A stretch of 64,000 nt of DNA, from assembly GCA_022829145.1 (NCBI GenBank), contig CM040743.1:47478905-47542904 (forward strand), read 5' to 3'. Positions 18,647 to 31,909 of this stretch are shown one piece after another (position 1 is the first letter of the stretch; each line of letters starts with the position of its first letter). A program made the translations under genes and the position numbers. The DNA comes from Albula goreensis. Its lineage: Eukaryota; Chordata; Actinopteri; Albuliformes; Albulidae. The notes under the pieces were generated by a model. The model saw nothing but the letters and a program-made list of their open reading frames with translations. It was not told the DNA's origin and searched no databases.

Positions 18647-21600
18647 ATTTTTCTGCCTTGTGTGTTGTTTTGAACATATCTGAAAATGGTGTCCACCCAC
18701 ACATTTGGTTTGCATGATGCCCCTGAGAGAGAGGGGAAAGAAAGAGTGATAGAATACAAGTTCTCAGAAAAGGAGGTTGTTTGGTACATTGTTAAGGCTG
18801 GGATCTAAAATCTGAAATCTTCAGGGAGAGGGACGCATTGGGGGGAATGGGTAGAGTATGAGAGACAGAGGAAGGAGAGAAAAATCTACTGACTGTCTAG
18901 TCACAGAGAAATTAAAGAGTGAGAAAGAGAAAGAGGGAGAGCACTTTTAGGGAGTGAGAAAGTAACCCATGCGTGATATACTGTGATGTTGTTTCGCAGA
19001 GGCTTGCCGTTGTCTCTCACGCATGCTGCCGTGTCACACACGCAGTTCCACTCAGGCTGAGGGAGAAAAGGTTGAGTGGGTTTTATTGTGGACGTTTTTA
19101 AAAAAAAGCCAGCAGCGACCCTCTCCTGTGCCATTGTGACCAGAACGACAGCAGCAGTGGGGAGCCAAAAGCAGGCTGACTCATTCCTCCGGCCTTGCGC
19201 ATTCCACAACGACTGACCTAAGATCATCAAGACCAAAAGTCTTCATTTCATTAACATTCCTTAGTGTGACCTTCAGAGCCCATCAAAAAAAGACAACATA
19301 TTTCCAGTTTAGTATTTCTGATTTATGGAGCCAAAAGTACACTCAGAATATGTGTATACCATGTGTAGCTAAAAGAATAATAATAATCATTAAAAACATA
19401 TATGTTCAGATAAGTAAGTTTTCAAGAGAAGAGACAAATTAATTAAAATTATTTAAAGTGTTTTTCAATAATTCTTTGAAAAGTTATGGACTCATGAAAT
19501 CCTTATAGTACACAATTACTGATAACAGCTCTCTGTGTATCAAAATCAAAAAGACAGAAATTAATCTACAAGGGTTGTATTTCTAACATGTAGGTGTTGA
19601 TGGATTCCACCCGAAAATGCTGATCTCGGGTCAGCTGCCACATGCTTTTTACCTCAGTGTTGCAACGTTGGGAACTACGATCCTGGATCCTATATTATTG
19701 TGTCAAGAACATGCTCTGAAACCAAATATGCATTCCAGACGCGCTACGTGTGGGACGTGTTTAATCAAGATGAACCATACCCACGTTCTCCTTGATCCTA
19801 ACTGACACTCACTCCATCGGTCATGTTTAATAAAAAAATGAAACACTAACAATCCCACCTGGTCTAACAAATACATCGTCTGCTACTTTTTAGGTCAGCA
19901 CTTACCCTTGTAGAGTGTATGTGTTTTTCCGTGAAGCGGAGTACACGAGAGCAAATTAAGTGAGGCGGCATTTTAAACTGCGTGACAAAACGTTATGAAA
20001 TGCCAAGCGCGAGGAGGGTAAGGACGCGCGCGGTCTATTTCAGAGTTGGTCGTGTTCGCTCAGTGCAGTGATGCGCTGGTTTCTGTTGACACTTTTTGAA
20101 AAGCTCCTTTTAGCGGTGTCGCTCAGGGTCGGTTCGTTAATGTCACTCCAGCGCAGCCTCCTCTTAACGCTCTTCATGCAAACCCTGTTATGAAATCAAT
20201 AACAAAAATAGCATTCCAGGAACAGAGAGAGGAAAACCTCAATGCATTAACAAGATAACCCTGAAATTTCTCCCTTCTTTTGTTTATTAATGATAGTAAT
20301 AATTGTCTTTTTCTTTCTCTAGTTTGTAATTATTAACCTAATGTTTCTGTCTAGTTGCCACTAGACTAGCCAGTGACTATTTTACACCCTACAGTACACT
20401 ACAATCAGTACTACAAGAAGGAAACAGTAACAATATACAGGCCACACATTGTAGTGAAAGGACCAAAAACTCCAGCCATCTTGAGTCTTGGAATAGTCAA
20501 CTTACAAAAATACCCAGAATGCCCGGCCTTATTATACTGAGAACATTCACAGAGCCAAAAAAGTTGACCATTGAAGACTCCTAAAGTCAAGGAAACAGAA
20601 TAGCTTTCTGTGTTCCATATGCTAGTTGGCTCACAGGATCTGGAATTGAATGGTATGAGTTTATACTCTATCCTTGCCTGTTTGCACATAAGACTGCCCT
20701 CTCTTAAATAATTATACTGTGTTTCGGGACTTCTTGTTTTCTTATTTGATATCTTGCACCTCTTAATTTCTGTGTTAGTGTTTAAGTATGTTGACCGTGA
20801 TGCTATACTATCGAATATATTTTGTATTTTATCCTGTTTAGCCTGACTAACTAGCAAATTTGCCTTTTTAGACCAATAAAGAGATTGACGGATTGATTGA
20901 TTGGTTGGTTGATATACAGACTTTTTCTGGCATCACAGTTTCCACTGTGGGAAGTCTTAATATTCTTTCCCCAGTTCGAGAGCTCCCCTGATCTAATTAA
21001 ATGTGAAGCCCTTCAATTCGTTAGTGGTAGACTCACCAGGGACAGAGATGGAATTAGGATCGGTAATCACACACAGAAACTATGTTAAATAATTGACTGT
21101 AAATAATTAATGTTCCTCCTACAACTTAATTTTCTCTGTGGACTTCACGTCGCAATGACTTGAGATGGGTTGCGGAGGCAAAAACAACATTTGGCCAGTG
21201 TGAGCCGGGGCTGGTGAAGCAAACGCGGAAGGGAAATTAAATTTCAGCACATTAAAATTTCATTCCACTATCCAGCTGAGAACCTTGGCTTCCACTGTAG
21301 TTCCTCACGAGACCAAAGGACTTACCTGGAGAACTTTCAAAGGGTCACACTAGTTAAGAAAATAGATGAGGCAAATAAAGCTGCACATCATATCAAAATA
21401 ATTTCTTTTTGTATTTCCCCACAAAAATATACTTAGCTCTGTGGGGCTGAAGAAACAATAGCCTAATTATATTTCTGTCCCTCACAAACTCGTGAAGACC
21501 AGCTCTCGCTTCTGTCCACACTGCAGGTGAGACACCAGTCCGGTAAATCCCAAGCTGTTGGAGAAATACAAAGTCATCATGTGACCAATTCAATACTCTT

Positions 21601-24600
21601 GCAGTGGTCTGGCTGGGCCAGGAGAGGCCGCAAGGGAGCAACGAGTTTCAGGATTTTAATTGGCCTAACCCCTCTTCTTCCCCAGTGAGATTAAGCCAAT
21701 TGGTGACACTCAACTTTGAACCTCTTTCCAATGTTGGTAATGGTGTAATTTTTTTACTCTGTGAGGCACTCAAAGGTCCTTGTGTGTGTGTGCGTGCATT
21801 TGTTTGCATGTATGCATGCAATGACAGTGGAGTAAGGCCTTAATGGGAGATAGAAACACAATAAGGTATTAAACAAATGTGTTTGTTGGAAATCAAAAAA
21901 CTTTTTGTATGAAACCGCAAAAAAAAAAATGATTCGGTTCAAATCGGTGAATCACTGATAGCATGTGGTGGATCTACTCCTTTTTCTTTTCCTTCCCCTA
22001 ACTCCTCCACACGCAAACTTAGGGTTTGAGTTTTTTTTTTCCCCTCTGTCAAAAATCCACTCTGTCTCCTGTAATTCGGTTTGATCGATGCGGTCTGTTC
22101 GTCCTTGTGGGCATTAGAATTTGTGCTACAGTCCCAGCTAATGGTTCCCCACCCCTATTAAAGACCTTATGCTGAGCAGATTTTCAGTTAAGTGCACTCT
22201 TTTCCTCATTCCCTTAACTGCGGAACAAAAATAAATAAATTTTAAAATAACCTGAATGACTGCCTCAGACTGGGGCTCTTAGGGTAAACGGTGTGTTTAG
22301 AAAGGATAGCTGACCTCAAAAATTCTTCCCGTAAGCCTAAATTCCACCTCGCCTGCCACCACATTTTAGAGTAACGAACATGGCCATTTTTCAGGGTGTG
22401 TCCGATATGTTCTTCCCTATCACATCGACTCAGTAAGTGTGGGCACAGAGGAATGTGGTCATTACAACGGTAATGTAAATTTCCGATAAGCTAACAGGGC
22501 CCTTGTAGACACATGAAAACTTCTCTGCTACATTCAGGGAGATTTCAGTTAGAAGAAACTGAATTTGATCACCTGCAAAGGGACCTTCAGACTAGGCGTT
22601 CCCAATGGTGGATGATGGCACAGTCATTTCACAGGAATAATGTTTTTGCGCATGTGGCTCTGAATGGCTGTTAAGAGGGACGGGTGTTTTTTATTTTTTT
22701 TTTAAATGGCTGACACCGCTGATAAATGATGAGTAAATTAACCTTGTTTGAAGCCACTAACGTTATTAAATCAATACTGGGTTGCAGTTGTAAGTCAAAT
22801 ATTCTGGTATTTGTGAGGAACAGCTCAACAATTGCTCAGTTACACCGTTCAACCCCTTTAGATTTGAGGCGGTCACTGAGATTCAGTTGAAGATGGCAGA
22901 GTTCTAAATTGGGAGAAATTAGTTCCAAATTGGGAAAGCACCCTTAGCTGTGGCTTGCAAATGCTTCACTATGTTAAATTACTTTTCTGGGATCAGGTGA
23001 TGCACCATGAGGAGGATTTGTACAAAATGGCTACAAATTTACAAAATGGCTGCCATACTGAACATGGGTTATGGTTGAGGGAAGAATCCCCTCCCCCCAT
23101 ACTGTAATGCACTTTGAGATGAAAAGCTATGTACAAGTTCAGTTTTATTTCCATATAACAGCACTGTGATTCTAAGAGACTCTTACAGAGACCTCATGAG
23201 AAAAAAGGCCTCAAACAAATTGTTGTTGAAACCAGCGTTCAGGGCTCAAGCTTTCAGAGAGGAATTCGCTCAGACAAAGCAAACAGAATTAGGTCTTTCT
23301 GGGGACAGTTATGTATTGTTTTACTCATTTACTCAAAATGTGTTTTGTTTCCAATTCCCATTTAAAGACAAGTTTTTTTTTTAATTGTTCTCTCTGCTAC
23401 AGGGTCTGTCTAGACACAATGAGCCTGGCTTGCTTTGTTAATAAGGTCTTTTGATACTTTTGACAGATCATGATCTTGTGTAGGTATGTATTAGAGGTGG
23501 AAAAGCAAGGAAAACTCAACTACCGACTTATAAATTAAGGCTGGGTAAAATGTTCAGAGTACCAGAGTCACAAACTATGACATCCTATCGCAGACACTCA
23601 AGAGAGAGAATCTCACCACGATTTAGCTTTCCAATAATCCCTGCTGGCTACAGACTTACGGCTAGGACATACTAGACTAGACTTTTTATGATCAAACATT
23701 ATATGTTAATTATTAATTCTTTCAGCAAGCTTGGGGATGCTTTTGCACATATACCTTGTTAAAATGAAAATGTTACTACTTGCCTATAAAATATTTATAA
23801 GTTTTTATTACAAACATGCATCAAACTTAAGAGATAAGTACTGAACTATTAAATGTTTATAAAGGTTTATAAAGGCATGGGCATTTAAACTAAAGGCTGG
23901 CACGCAAACTGTTGCTGAGTTGGAAAACCCCCCAAACTCCCGCAGCTTAAGTTTAAAACGGTTAGGCCTACGTTTGATTTAAAATCTTACTGTCTGAATG
24001 CCTTATTACTTCACCGCTGATGTAAATAAGCCCCTTTTTCTGCTTCACCATGTCAGTTCTGTTGGGTAAGCAATGTTGACTGTATGTTGTTCAAGCCAGT
24101 GTAAGAAATAAAATGCTCCGCAAGGATAAACGGTTTATTTATGTTAGGAATTGTGTTGTATCAAATTGCGGCTGGGTGTTGCGTGATTCTTACGAGAGCG
24201 CGTAGTGACAGTAATGCAAGGAATAATTCTGGATCTGTCCCCATGCTGAATCTCAGGGCAACTCCGTTAAAAGTTGGATGACTGAACTTCAGCGGGAAAC
24301 GGCTCGTTACCTCTTGAGCGATGGGCAACGTGCGGGAGAGCGGGGGCGTGTTTTTGAAGCGGAGATTAGTGACATGTTCATGACAACCCACAACCCCTCC
24401 CCACCCCCAAATCAGCTCACAGCTTCTAACCACTCCAGTTGGGGAAGGGGGACTGTTGGGGTGAAAGGTAACTATGTTGGAGTGTAAAGCACCTTTGCGG
24501 CTTTTCTCTACAGAGCGAAGAAGCGGCTTGTAGCGTTCGCTAAGTGTGAGTGCCAAGGAGAAGGAAAAAGGTGGGGGGGTGTGTTGGTGGTGAGTGTTTC

Positions 24601-24659
24601 ATATGGAGGTGTGGGGCAAAAGGGAATAGAGACAAGACAAGAAAGACGTCACACAACTT
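18646..24659. other. Intergenic, no gene seen
   Basis: No supported coding exon. The 20411-20857 minus-strand frame (148 codons) shows no known domain. Near 20871-20912 the sequence reads CCAATAAAGAGATTGACGG followed by ATTG repeats, resembling the 3' tail of a fish non-LTR retroelement in plus orientation; its body is not recognisable. Short poly-T/poly-A tracts occur at 22031 and 21918. Confidence 0.45.
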
Positions 24660-24927
24660 CTTGAACAAGGGCTTCTGAGAACACTTTATTGTAATTGCAC
24701 AGAGTCTTGAGCCCTGAGTTCTGGGGGGGGGCATGGCCCTGGCGGTGGGTGTTCCATGGTGGGGGCCGGGGGGTGAGTAGCCAAAGTAACCACTGTCCAT
24801 GACTCAGGCTTGCGTGGGAATTCTGTGGTCGCTGTGGAAACGGGCTAGGAGGCTGCCCTGCCTCAGCATGCATTTGGCTCCGCCCAGTCCATACAGGCCC
24901 CACCCACATCCACACAGGCCCCGCCCC
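24660..24927 (-). other. sdhaf3: sdhaf3 3' UTR with poly(A) signal
   Basis: A minus-strand AATAAA lies at 24690-24685, about 240 nt after the sdhaf3 stop codon, so the UTR probably ends near 24660-24670. The G-rich patches at 24724-24775 are C-rich in the transcript. Confidence 0.65.
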
Positions 24928-27900
24928 TCACTTCTGTAGGCTGTCGTCCTGTATGTTGAACTGCCGGTTGGGCTTGGTGGCCTCCAGCATCAGCTCGTAA
25001 AGCTGGCCGATCTGCTCGTCCTGGAACTGCTTCAGCCGGTCCTCAGAGATCTCCGCCCCAAATGTCTTGGCCCCGTCCCCTCCTCCTGCTCTGCCCATGG
25101 ACTCCAGCACCTGTGTCTGCAGTGTGTCCCTGTATCCCTGTGGGGAGGAAGAAGAGGTGAAGGGTATACTGCAGATGGGAATGGCAGCCACAAATTCAAT
25201 AACAGTGTAGTGTGCATGGCTCGTATGGGTGTTTGAGGTATCAGAACACTCCTGTCCTCCAATCAAAACGTTTTCCTTTTTACAGCAACACAGCTTTTGA
25301 TCTGTGAGCTACAGGGAGCGTATGCTGGTTTCAGTCATTTTTAGTTTCAAAGAGGAAAGCATGGGAGATCTCAGACTTTAGACTGCGTATGCCACAGTAT
25401 CTGCATGGTTTCCATGAGTTTCTCAAACTCAGACTGTGTGTGAGGTGATGAATTAAGGCACGGATTGGAGTCCACAGAGCTACAGTACCTCTAGCTAAAG
25501 ATCAGAGCTGAAGAACAGCAAGGATCCAGAGTTTCAATCAATGGGAGAAATACAACCCTTTTCTAAAGTTAAACCATCCGTCACAAATTAAGGTTAAACT
25601 GTGGGAGGGCAGGGATCAGAGCAGGGGAACGAACATGATTTGCAGCCATTTCTGGGATAATAGATTTTGTGTCTGACAGGTGACCTCGGGTTTTGATCAG
25701 CCATCCCGGCCTGCAGCTCTTGTTCGGCAATTACAGACCTCCGGCCTTTCGGAGAACAGACTTTTAAAGAAACCCACAGGAAGGGATCTGAAACTGCAGT
25801 CCCTGAGATCCATGGTGCCTGGGGATTTTACACAGTTTTCTTCCAATCAGCAGGCAATTTAGGCCTTGATTTTGATTCTGCCTTTATATTTGAATATCCC
25901 TCCCCACGTATACACTGCAAATGTGGGTTTGGCAAGACGGCCTTCACGTATTCTGTTTCCTCTGACTGGACCAGCCTTCAGAAAGAGCTAAAACTTCGGA
26001 GCTCTCAGTGAATTTAAAGCTATTTTCAACACCTTGGAAATGTAATCCATTGAAAAATCACCAATGCTTTAGCAAGGAATTTTACAAATTCTGCTTGTCT
26101 CCATTCCTTTTGAATTTTTCTATATTGGCTTGTCTGTGGATATAAATAAATAAATAAAATTAAAACACACTTCCATTGTACCAGACAGCATTCCTGCTAC
26201 GCTTCGATTGACACCAGAAGCGAGTCATGCAGAAGCACGGTCATCTCTGGATCAAATCCAAGGATGGCATTAGTCCTGTTGTGGGTGGGGGTGGCGGGGG
26301 AAGGGGGGTGGGCGTGGCTTTTCTGAAGCCAACTTGCCAAGTCCTTAAGAAGGGGGACTGGATGATCCAAATCGCTTCCACTGACATTGCGGACGATGAC
26401 GTGACTTCAAAGTTTTCATTCATAAAAGAAGAAACAAGACCTCTGGCGAGACACTGACGTAAAAAAAAAAAAAAAATTAAATAAACAAAACTAAGTAAAT
26501 GACTTGAATGCAAGTTCTGGCCAATTCGATTGCGGACACGGCGGCTCCATTTGATTGGTAAGATGAACGGCTCTCCTCCCCGCCTAATCCAATCACATTT
26601 TGGCAGCCGGCCAACGTTAATGTATTCGCCGAATGGTGCTTCACGAGGGGGCTGAGGCACCAATGGATCTACACTGTGAAAGGCGGGGGGGAAGACTGGC
26701 AAAAAAAGAAAAATATTAAATCCTATGTCCTTCCAAAACATCTCTTAATGACCCCTGAATTCGGGACTGCCCCAAAGCTGCGGTCACTCAGGCAAACGCT
26801 AGTCAACCCCAGTCACCAGACCTCTAGGTGGGACAAGGAAGCCCATGTTTATGTTTGTGGTCCAATCCCACAATTCCGTGGTGCAACCCATGGGGGCTTC
26901 GGGTAAAAATCCCAACCACCCAGCTCAACTCCTTCACTAATTCATTGCTCACTTAACCCATACTAAACCAAAAACCCATCCCATTTCACACAGAATACTG
27001 CTGGTGCTGTTCCAAAGTTACAGCTTCATTTCCCAATGCATCCCAGAAAAAGCCTGGATATTTGAAATGAGTTTAGTACCAGGACTGTAATGTAATTAAG
27101 TGAGATGTCTGGTTGAACTAGGAACCCCCAATACTTCAACACTACAGCTGAGCTACAGACCACATTACTACAATGCTTAGTCCCAAATAAAACTATCCAC
27201 TAATCTCCCCACTACTCCAAAAACTACCACTTAGTTAACTACTCTGGCACCACCACCCAGATAAGACCCCCCCCACCACCCAGATAAGACCCACAACACT
27301 CTACACCCCTCTGAGAAACGTTGATCTGTTTGGGTTCTACCGATTTATAAAGTGGAGCCAATTCCCATGAGTCTCGGAGAGTAACGGGATTATCCCAAAC
27401 ACTCAGAGTCTCTAATCACATTTAGGGGTGGGAGCTGGGCGCGGGGGTGGGTTTGGTGGAGGGGGGTTTCCAGGTTCTCGCTCTCACTCTTCGCCTGTTC
27501 CTGTCTCTCCCCACCCCTTTCTGTCAATTTGAGCCTCACTCCAGAGCCTGCCATGGATGATGAGTCACAGTGGAGGGGGGGTGGCTGGGAGGGCCTCGTT
27601 GGGTAGCCAGGCCCTCCCTCCCTGATTGGGTGGAACCATATTGCAGTGACCTGGTGCTTGTTTTCTATTTTTTGAATGAGAGAATCAATGCTAACTGCTC
27701 AAACTGGGCCGTACCGCAGAACAGTAAAAGGGTACTCCTCCCATGACTTTCTAATGACAATGACTTGCATTTACAATTTATATTCAGCTTCACTGAACAC
27801 AAAGTATTTTACAGACAAGAGGGAAACTACCCCAGCCACCGCTGATGTATAGCTCCCACCTGGGTGATGCAGGGCAGCCATTTTGTGCCTGGGATCAATG

Positions 27901-30900
27901 GAAATGGAAGAAACTATTGAGCAAGGTGGACAAAGCCAGGACAGTAATTTTGCTAGAAGATTGGACCCGTTACTGGCTACACCGGTGACTCAAGACTTCA
28001 GTCTGAAAAATGCCACCAACTGTAGCTGGAAGTTCCTTTAAACGTCTGTTGGATGAAGCCAGGTGTTGAGTTTGAAAGATGAACTCAGTACAAACGTTCT
28101 GAAATGATGCCAAAGAAAAGCAGGATGTGGGGAAAAAGACTCTCAAAGAACACAACAGATAATGATGAGAACCGGCCATTCAGCCCCGGTTAGGCTGGCC
28201 ACTTACAAAGGTGAATAGATACACAGAGAAAGGACTTTTTCTAATTCAAAAGGTGATGTTTATTGGCTTTCTTTCCCCAAGACAAAAAGTTTCGCTAAAC
28301 TCAAATACTGTATTGATGGTTTCCATAGTCAGTTGTCCATTTCAACTGGTTCAGCTGGCTGTATCTAGCCCACTGTGCTTTTTAATTGCCAGTGGTATGC
28401 AGTCACCAACCAGACACTTTATCCACCCAAACCCCCAGCAGCAAGCAGGGACTTCAGTGTCCTTGAAGTCAGTTTTGGGGAGTTATTTGCAGAAAAAACC
28501 CACAGTCTTAATATCTGCATTTCCTCTCATATTTGTCACAGAGCCCCCATTAATTTGCTGTGCTGGAAACCTTGGCTTTGACGGAGGGATTTACTGTATC
28601 TATACCTTCATCTACATCTACTATTTAAGTGTGTGTGGGGGGGTGTTTTCTCTGTGAACGCTACTCGCCAACAAGTCGTAAGCTCATTGCGGGCAGCATG
28701 GTGGCACAGAGACAAAGAGAGGGGGCTGCCGAAATTGGCTGCAATTAGCCTTCGCTTAATTAGGGTAATTAGCAGCAGGTGTGATCTCTTTTAATGCATA
28801 ATTGCATTCTGAGTGAGCGGCTCGCGGCTCGCGGCCGTGAGCAAAACTAAAGCAGTCAACAAAAGATTCTGTCAGAGGTGGGCTATGGGCGGCAATGATG
28901 TGTCTGTGAAAGACACCTCACTTTCTGTTCACCACAGGTGGGTGTGTGCAGGGGAGAGGGTGGTGTGGGACTGTTTCTGTCTCAATCAATTACCCTGGCC
29001 TGATTAGGTAATTACCTGTAAACACAAACACAGGTCGGCTCACTGGCTGGACCAAAGTCAAACGCTTCTTTTTCAGGGACACAAGAACTCTCTGGTGGCT
29101 GCCATTAATGAGCTCATCAACAAACGGAGCTAAAATTTCTTACAGCAAAACAGAGACCTTGGGGCTGATTGAATAATCACATGCAAAAGTTGACGTAACG
29201 TCCAGAAATAGACACAAGGGCCTGTGAGTGGCTCATGATGCAAAGAGGCTCGTTCTGGAAAGAAAAGCGTCAGATGTTCGAGTCTGGGTGGCATTGTTGG
29301 TGGAAATGGCCGGAGGTCCACGTTAGCGAGGCTACATGTGACCCAGCCTCACCAGGGAGCGATAGGGGGTGAGCCACCTGGACACGCTGCTCTCATCCCT
29401 CTCCAACCAGTACATCTGGTCGGACAGACATGGGGAACACGACTCAGAGGAGTCAGCGTCCTCCTTCTAAAGTTGGCAGACTCAACTAGAGATCAACTAC
29501 TTTGGCTTAAGTTTGGGTTGGTGAAAATAAGTGGGGGAAAAAATCATTTTAAAGAATTAAAAAAAACACACCCTCTCCAGGCACAGGGCTCAACACCTGT
29601 TAAGACTGCAGCGCCAATGAGTTTGGAACAGACTGGTGTATTCATGTTCCGGAACAGGATTTGTTCCTCTTTGTTCCGGAACACCTATATCTCTGCTCAG
29701 GCTAAAACCTCTGGTTCAAGGACACCTGCCCCGGGATTCAATCAAACACACTTAGCCCCATTAAGGGCATTTGCAATTCAATCAAAATGCACTTCAGTCC
29801 TTTTAAGGCCGCATGTTATTCTATTTTTGAACGAAAATAACACATTCCAAAGGGCATGTTTGCTTGTCTCCGGGTAAAATATGAGAAACTCAAAGAAAAT
29901 CAAGTTGTGATGTAAAAGCCTTTTGTGGTTGAAGGGCATACGGCTTTCAGAAACCAGCGTGCATTGGGTAGGACTCAGCCCAAGTCATTCACTGCTACTA
30001 ATTCTACAGTGCTATTTGAGCCCGGATTTCCCACAATGGAGGTGACAGAACATCACTGATACTGACCATATATGGTATCAGTTGAATCGCTAAACAGCTC
30101 AGCATCTACCGCTGCTCGCATCGTCATTATCTCCAGAAATAGTCTTTTACTTTACCTCTTCAAGAGGCGAAAGAAACAAACAAAATAAAATAAAAGCTTT
30201 GAGCTTGCTGATCGGGAAGGAGGGCCTGGTGAAACGGCATCCCATTTAACGGAGGAGACGAGACGTGCAGATTTAATGAGCGCAGAAGATTCCAGAACTA
30301 TTGAAGGCGCAAAGACGCCCTCGTAGAGAGAGAGCGCACGACTACGGTGATATCTGCAGAGCCCTCGCGTCAGGGCAACGCTGGAATCTGTATTTAATTG
30401 CATTAGATTCCCAGGAGCGGGAGATGGAGACACTTCTTTGGGGGGGGGGGCGTCTTTGAGGCTGGGGACACCCCATTCAGATTTGCTGGTAATGGTTATT
30501 TCAACTACTGAAACAGGGGTCTGGAATCTCTTCTGAGAAGAACCAATGTGGGTAAACGTCTTTTTACATAATCACACCACTGAAACTGATGGTCCCAATA
30601 ATGAAGGTCTTGACTGAAGATTGAATGTATGATTAGGCTAGCTGAGTCTCTAAATTTGACATTTTAGTGCTGGAAGACAGCAAAAAAATCAAATATCCAT
30701 GCTGGCCTTTCTTCAGTAAACTTGGGCACCCTTGTGTTGAAGCATTGTAGTGAGATGGATTATCAATTCATAACTAAAGTCGGGTGCAGGTATCTCTGAG
30801 GCGGTAGAGCTGGTGTAAACAGGTTTGGTTTCTACCAGTTACTTAAGTTTATTATGTCACCCTAGATCTACATCAATATTATGGGTGAATACGTCTCATC

Positions 30901-31909
30901 TTGGTACCTCACAACAGACATTTGTTGTTATTCATGAGCTTATAAGGACACTGTCAGTTAGTGTCAGATCATTCAGTTGATTTCATCAACATCAGCAGGA
31001 GTATGTTCCTGATTCAGAAACCTGTATGAAGTTCCTTGCCCACTCCTGAAACTGGCAAGTTCATGTGCTATTCACGTGCGCTTTTAACAGAAAGATACAA
31101 GACAGCTATACAAAAATAAAAAATGTGCCGATTTATAAAAAAAAAAATACAAAATAAAAAATAATCACACAATGACTGAACTAGGAAAAGGTAAGAGCCA
31201 CCGACAACGAGCACAAGTTTGAAAACTGAGACAATGCTGCCTCCAGGTGGCCGAAATATAATATTGTTTTCATAACTGTTAACTGAACAATTTGTTCCAT
31301 ATTTTACATTTTGATAAAGTGGAACTAAGCGGCTCGATTTGTTTTTGGCTTTTAACCAGTTCGCCAACACGTCCTTGTCATTCCTTTACCCTAATGGTAC
31401 AGAAATGTTCCCTAAAAAGGGAAGGTGCAATTCTTGACAGAAATTTTGTCTTCTCCCGGTGTTTCTTCCTTTTCATGAAACGAGCTGTCTATTGTCACTG
31501 TCGCCAAGCGACTTGTTCTACGCCTTGCTGCCTTCAATGAACATACACTATGAGACGAAGCCGGACCCCATCTTGTCTGACCAGTATCGATCATTTTGGA
31601 CACATACACACAGGTTGCTACTGCCGCCATAGCTTGACAAGCTATCTGTGTCTGATCATATCTGACTCTACATGATCGTGCATCCCGGCGGCAGCCAGCT
31701 AGCATAGTTTTGATCTGCTAGTTTCTGCTTACCTCCCATTCCTTCATAAAGCACTTTGTTTCCTCTGGCGATGCAGACTTGTGTCTTCTGAATTCGTCTT
31801 TGACGTACTGGTCACCAAGGGCCCGCAGATCTATTGGCATAAACCGGTGAAGCAGAAGAATCCTCTTGTACAATGAACGTACCTTTGAAACGTGGGCTGG
31901 ATTTGCCAT
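24928..31909 (-). CDS. sdhaf3: Succinate dehydrogenase assembly factor 3, two exons
   Basis: Coding exons are 31909-31733 (59 codons) and 25137-24928 (69 codons plus TGA), giving 128 residues; the human protein is about 125. The junction is GAG|gtaagc to ccacag|GGATAC, phase 0. The protein begins [16 protein letters not shown], and SLYKR (residues 12-16) is the LYR-type motif of this mitochondrial family. The conserved block [14 protein letters not shown] lies at 31-44, and the C-terminal half has the expected [15 protein letters not shown]. The family works in the mitochondrial matrix and helps mature or protect the iron-sulfur subunit SDHB during complex II assembly. The start is the only ATG giving the conserved N-terminus. 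The 6.6 kb intron holds no other gene I can support. The gene lies head-to-head with c1galt1. Confidence 0.96.
25138..31732 (-). other. sdhaf3: sdhaf3 intron 1
   Basis: A 6595-nt intron without recognised exons. It contains a G-quadruplex-like run at 26282-26312, poly-A at 26461-26475, a G-homopolymer at 30440-30449 and a candidate regulatory island at 28721-28870. The longest frame inside (29338-29877, plus) has no domain and is rejected as a gene. Confidence 0.6.
28721..28870. promoter_or_regulatory. Candidate homeodomain-type enhancer in sdhaf3 intron
   Basis: Two homeodomain cores, TTAATTA and TAATTA, lie about 10 bp apart (28755-28771). Next come an AGCAGCAGGTG with a CAGGTG E-box and a further TTTTAATGCATAATTGCAT word with an octamer-like ATGCATAAT. 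The composition differs from the surrounding sequence. Function is inferred only from motif density; cross-species conservation was not testable. Confidence 0.3.

Noticed and set aside
20411..20857. 148-codon minus-strand frame
   Set aside because: No domain recognised; it lies next to a retroelement-like tail and is probably chance.
29338..29877. 179-codon plus-strand frame inside the sdhaf3 intron
   Set aside because: No recognised domain, biased composition, and no splice or promoter context.
31412..31705. 97-codon minus-strand frame next to sdhaf3 exon 1
   Set aside because: It lies in intron 1 just after the donor; the known protein continues in the 24928-25137 exon instead.
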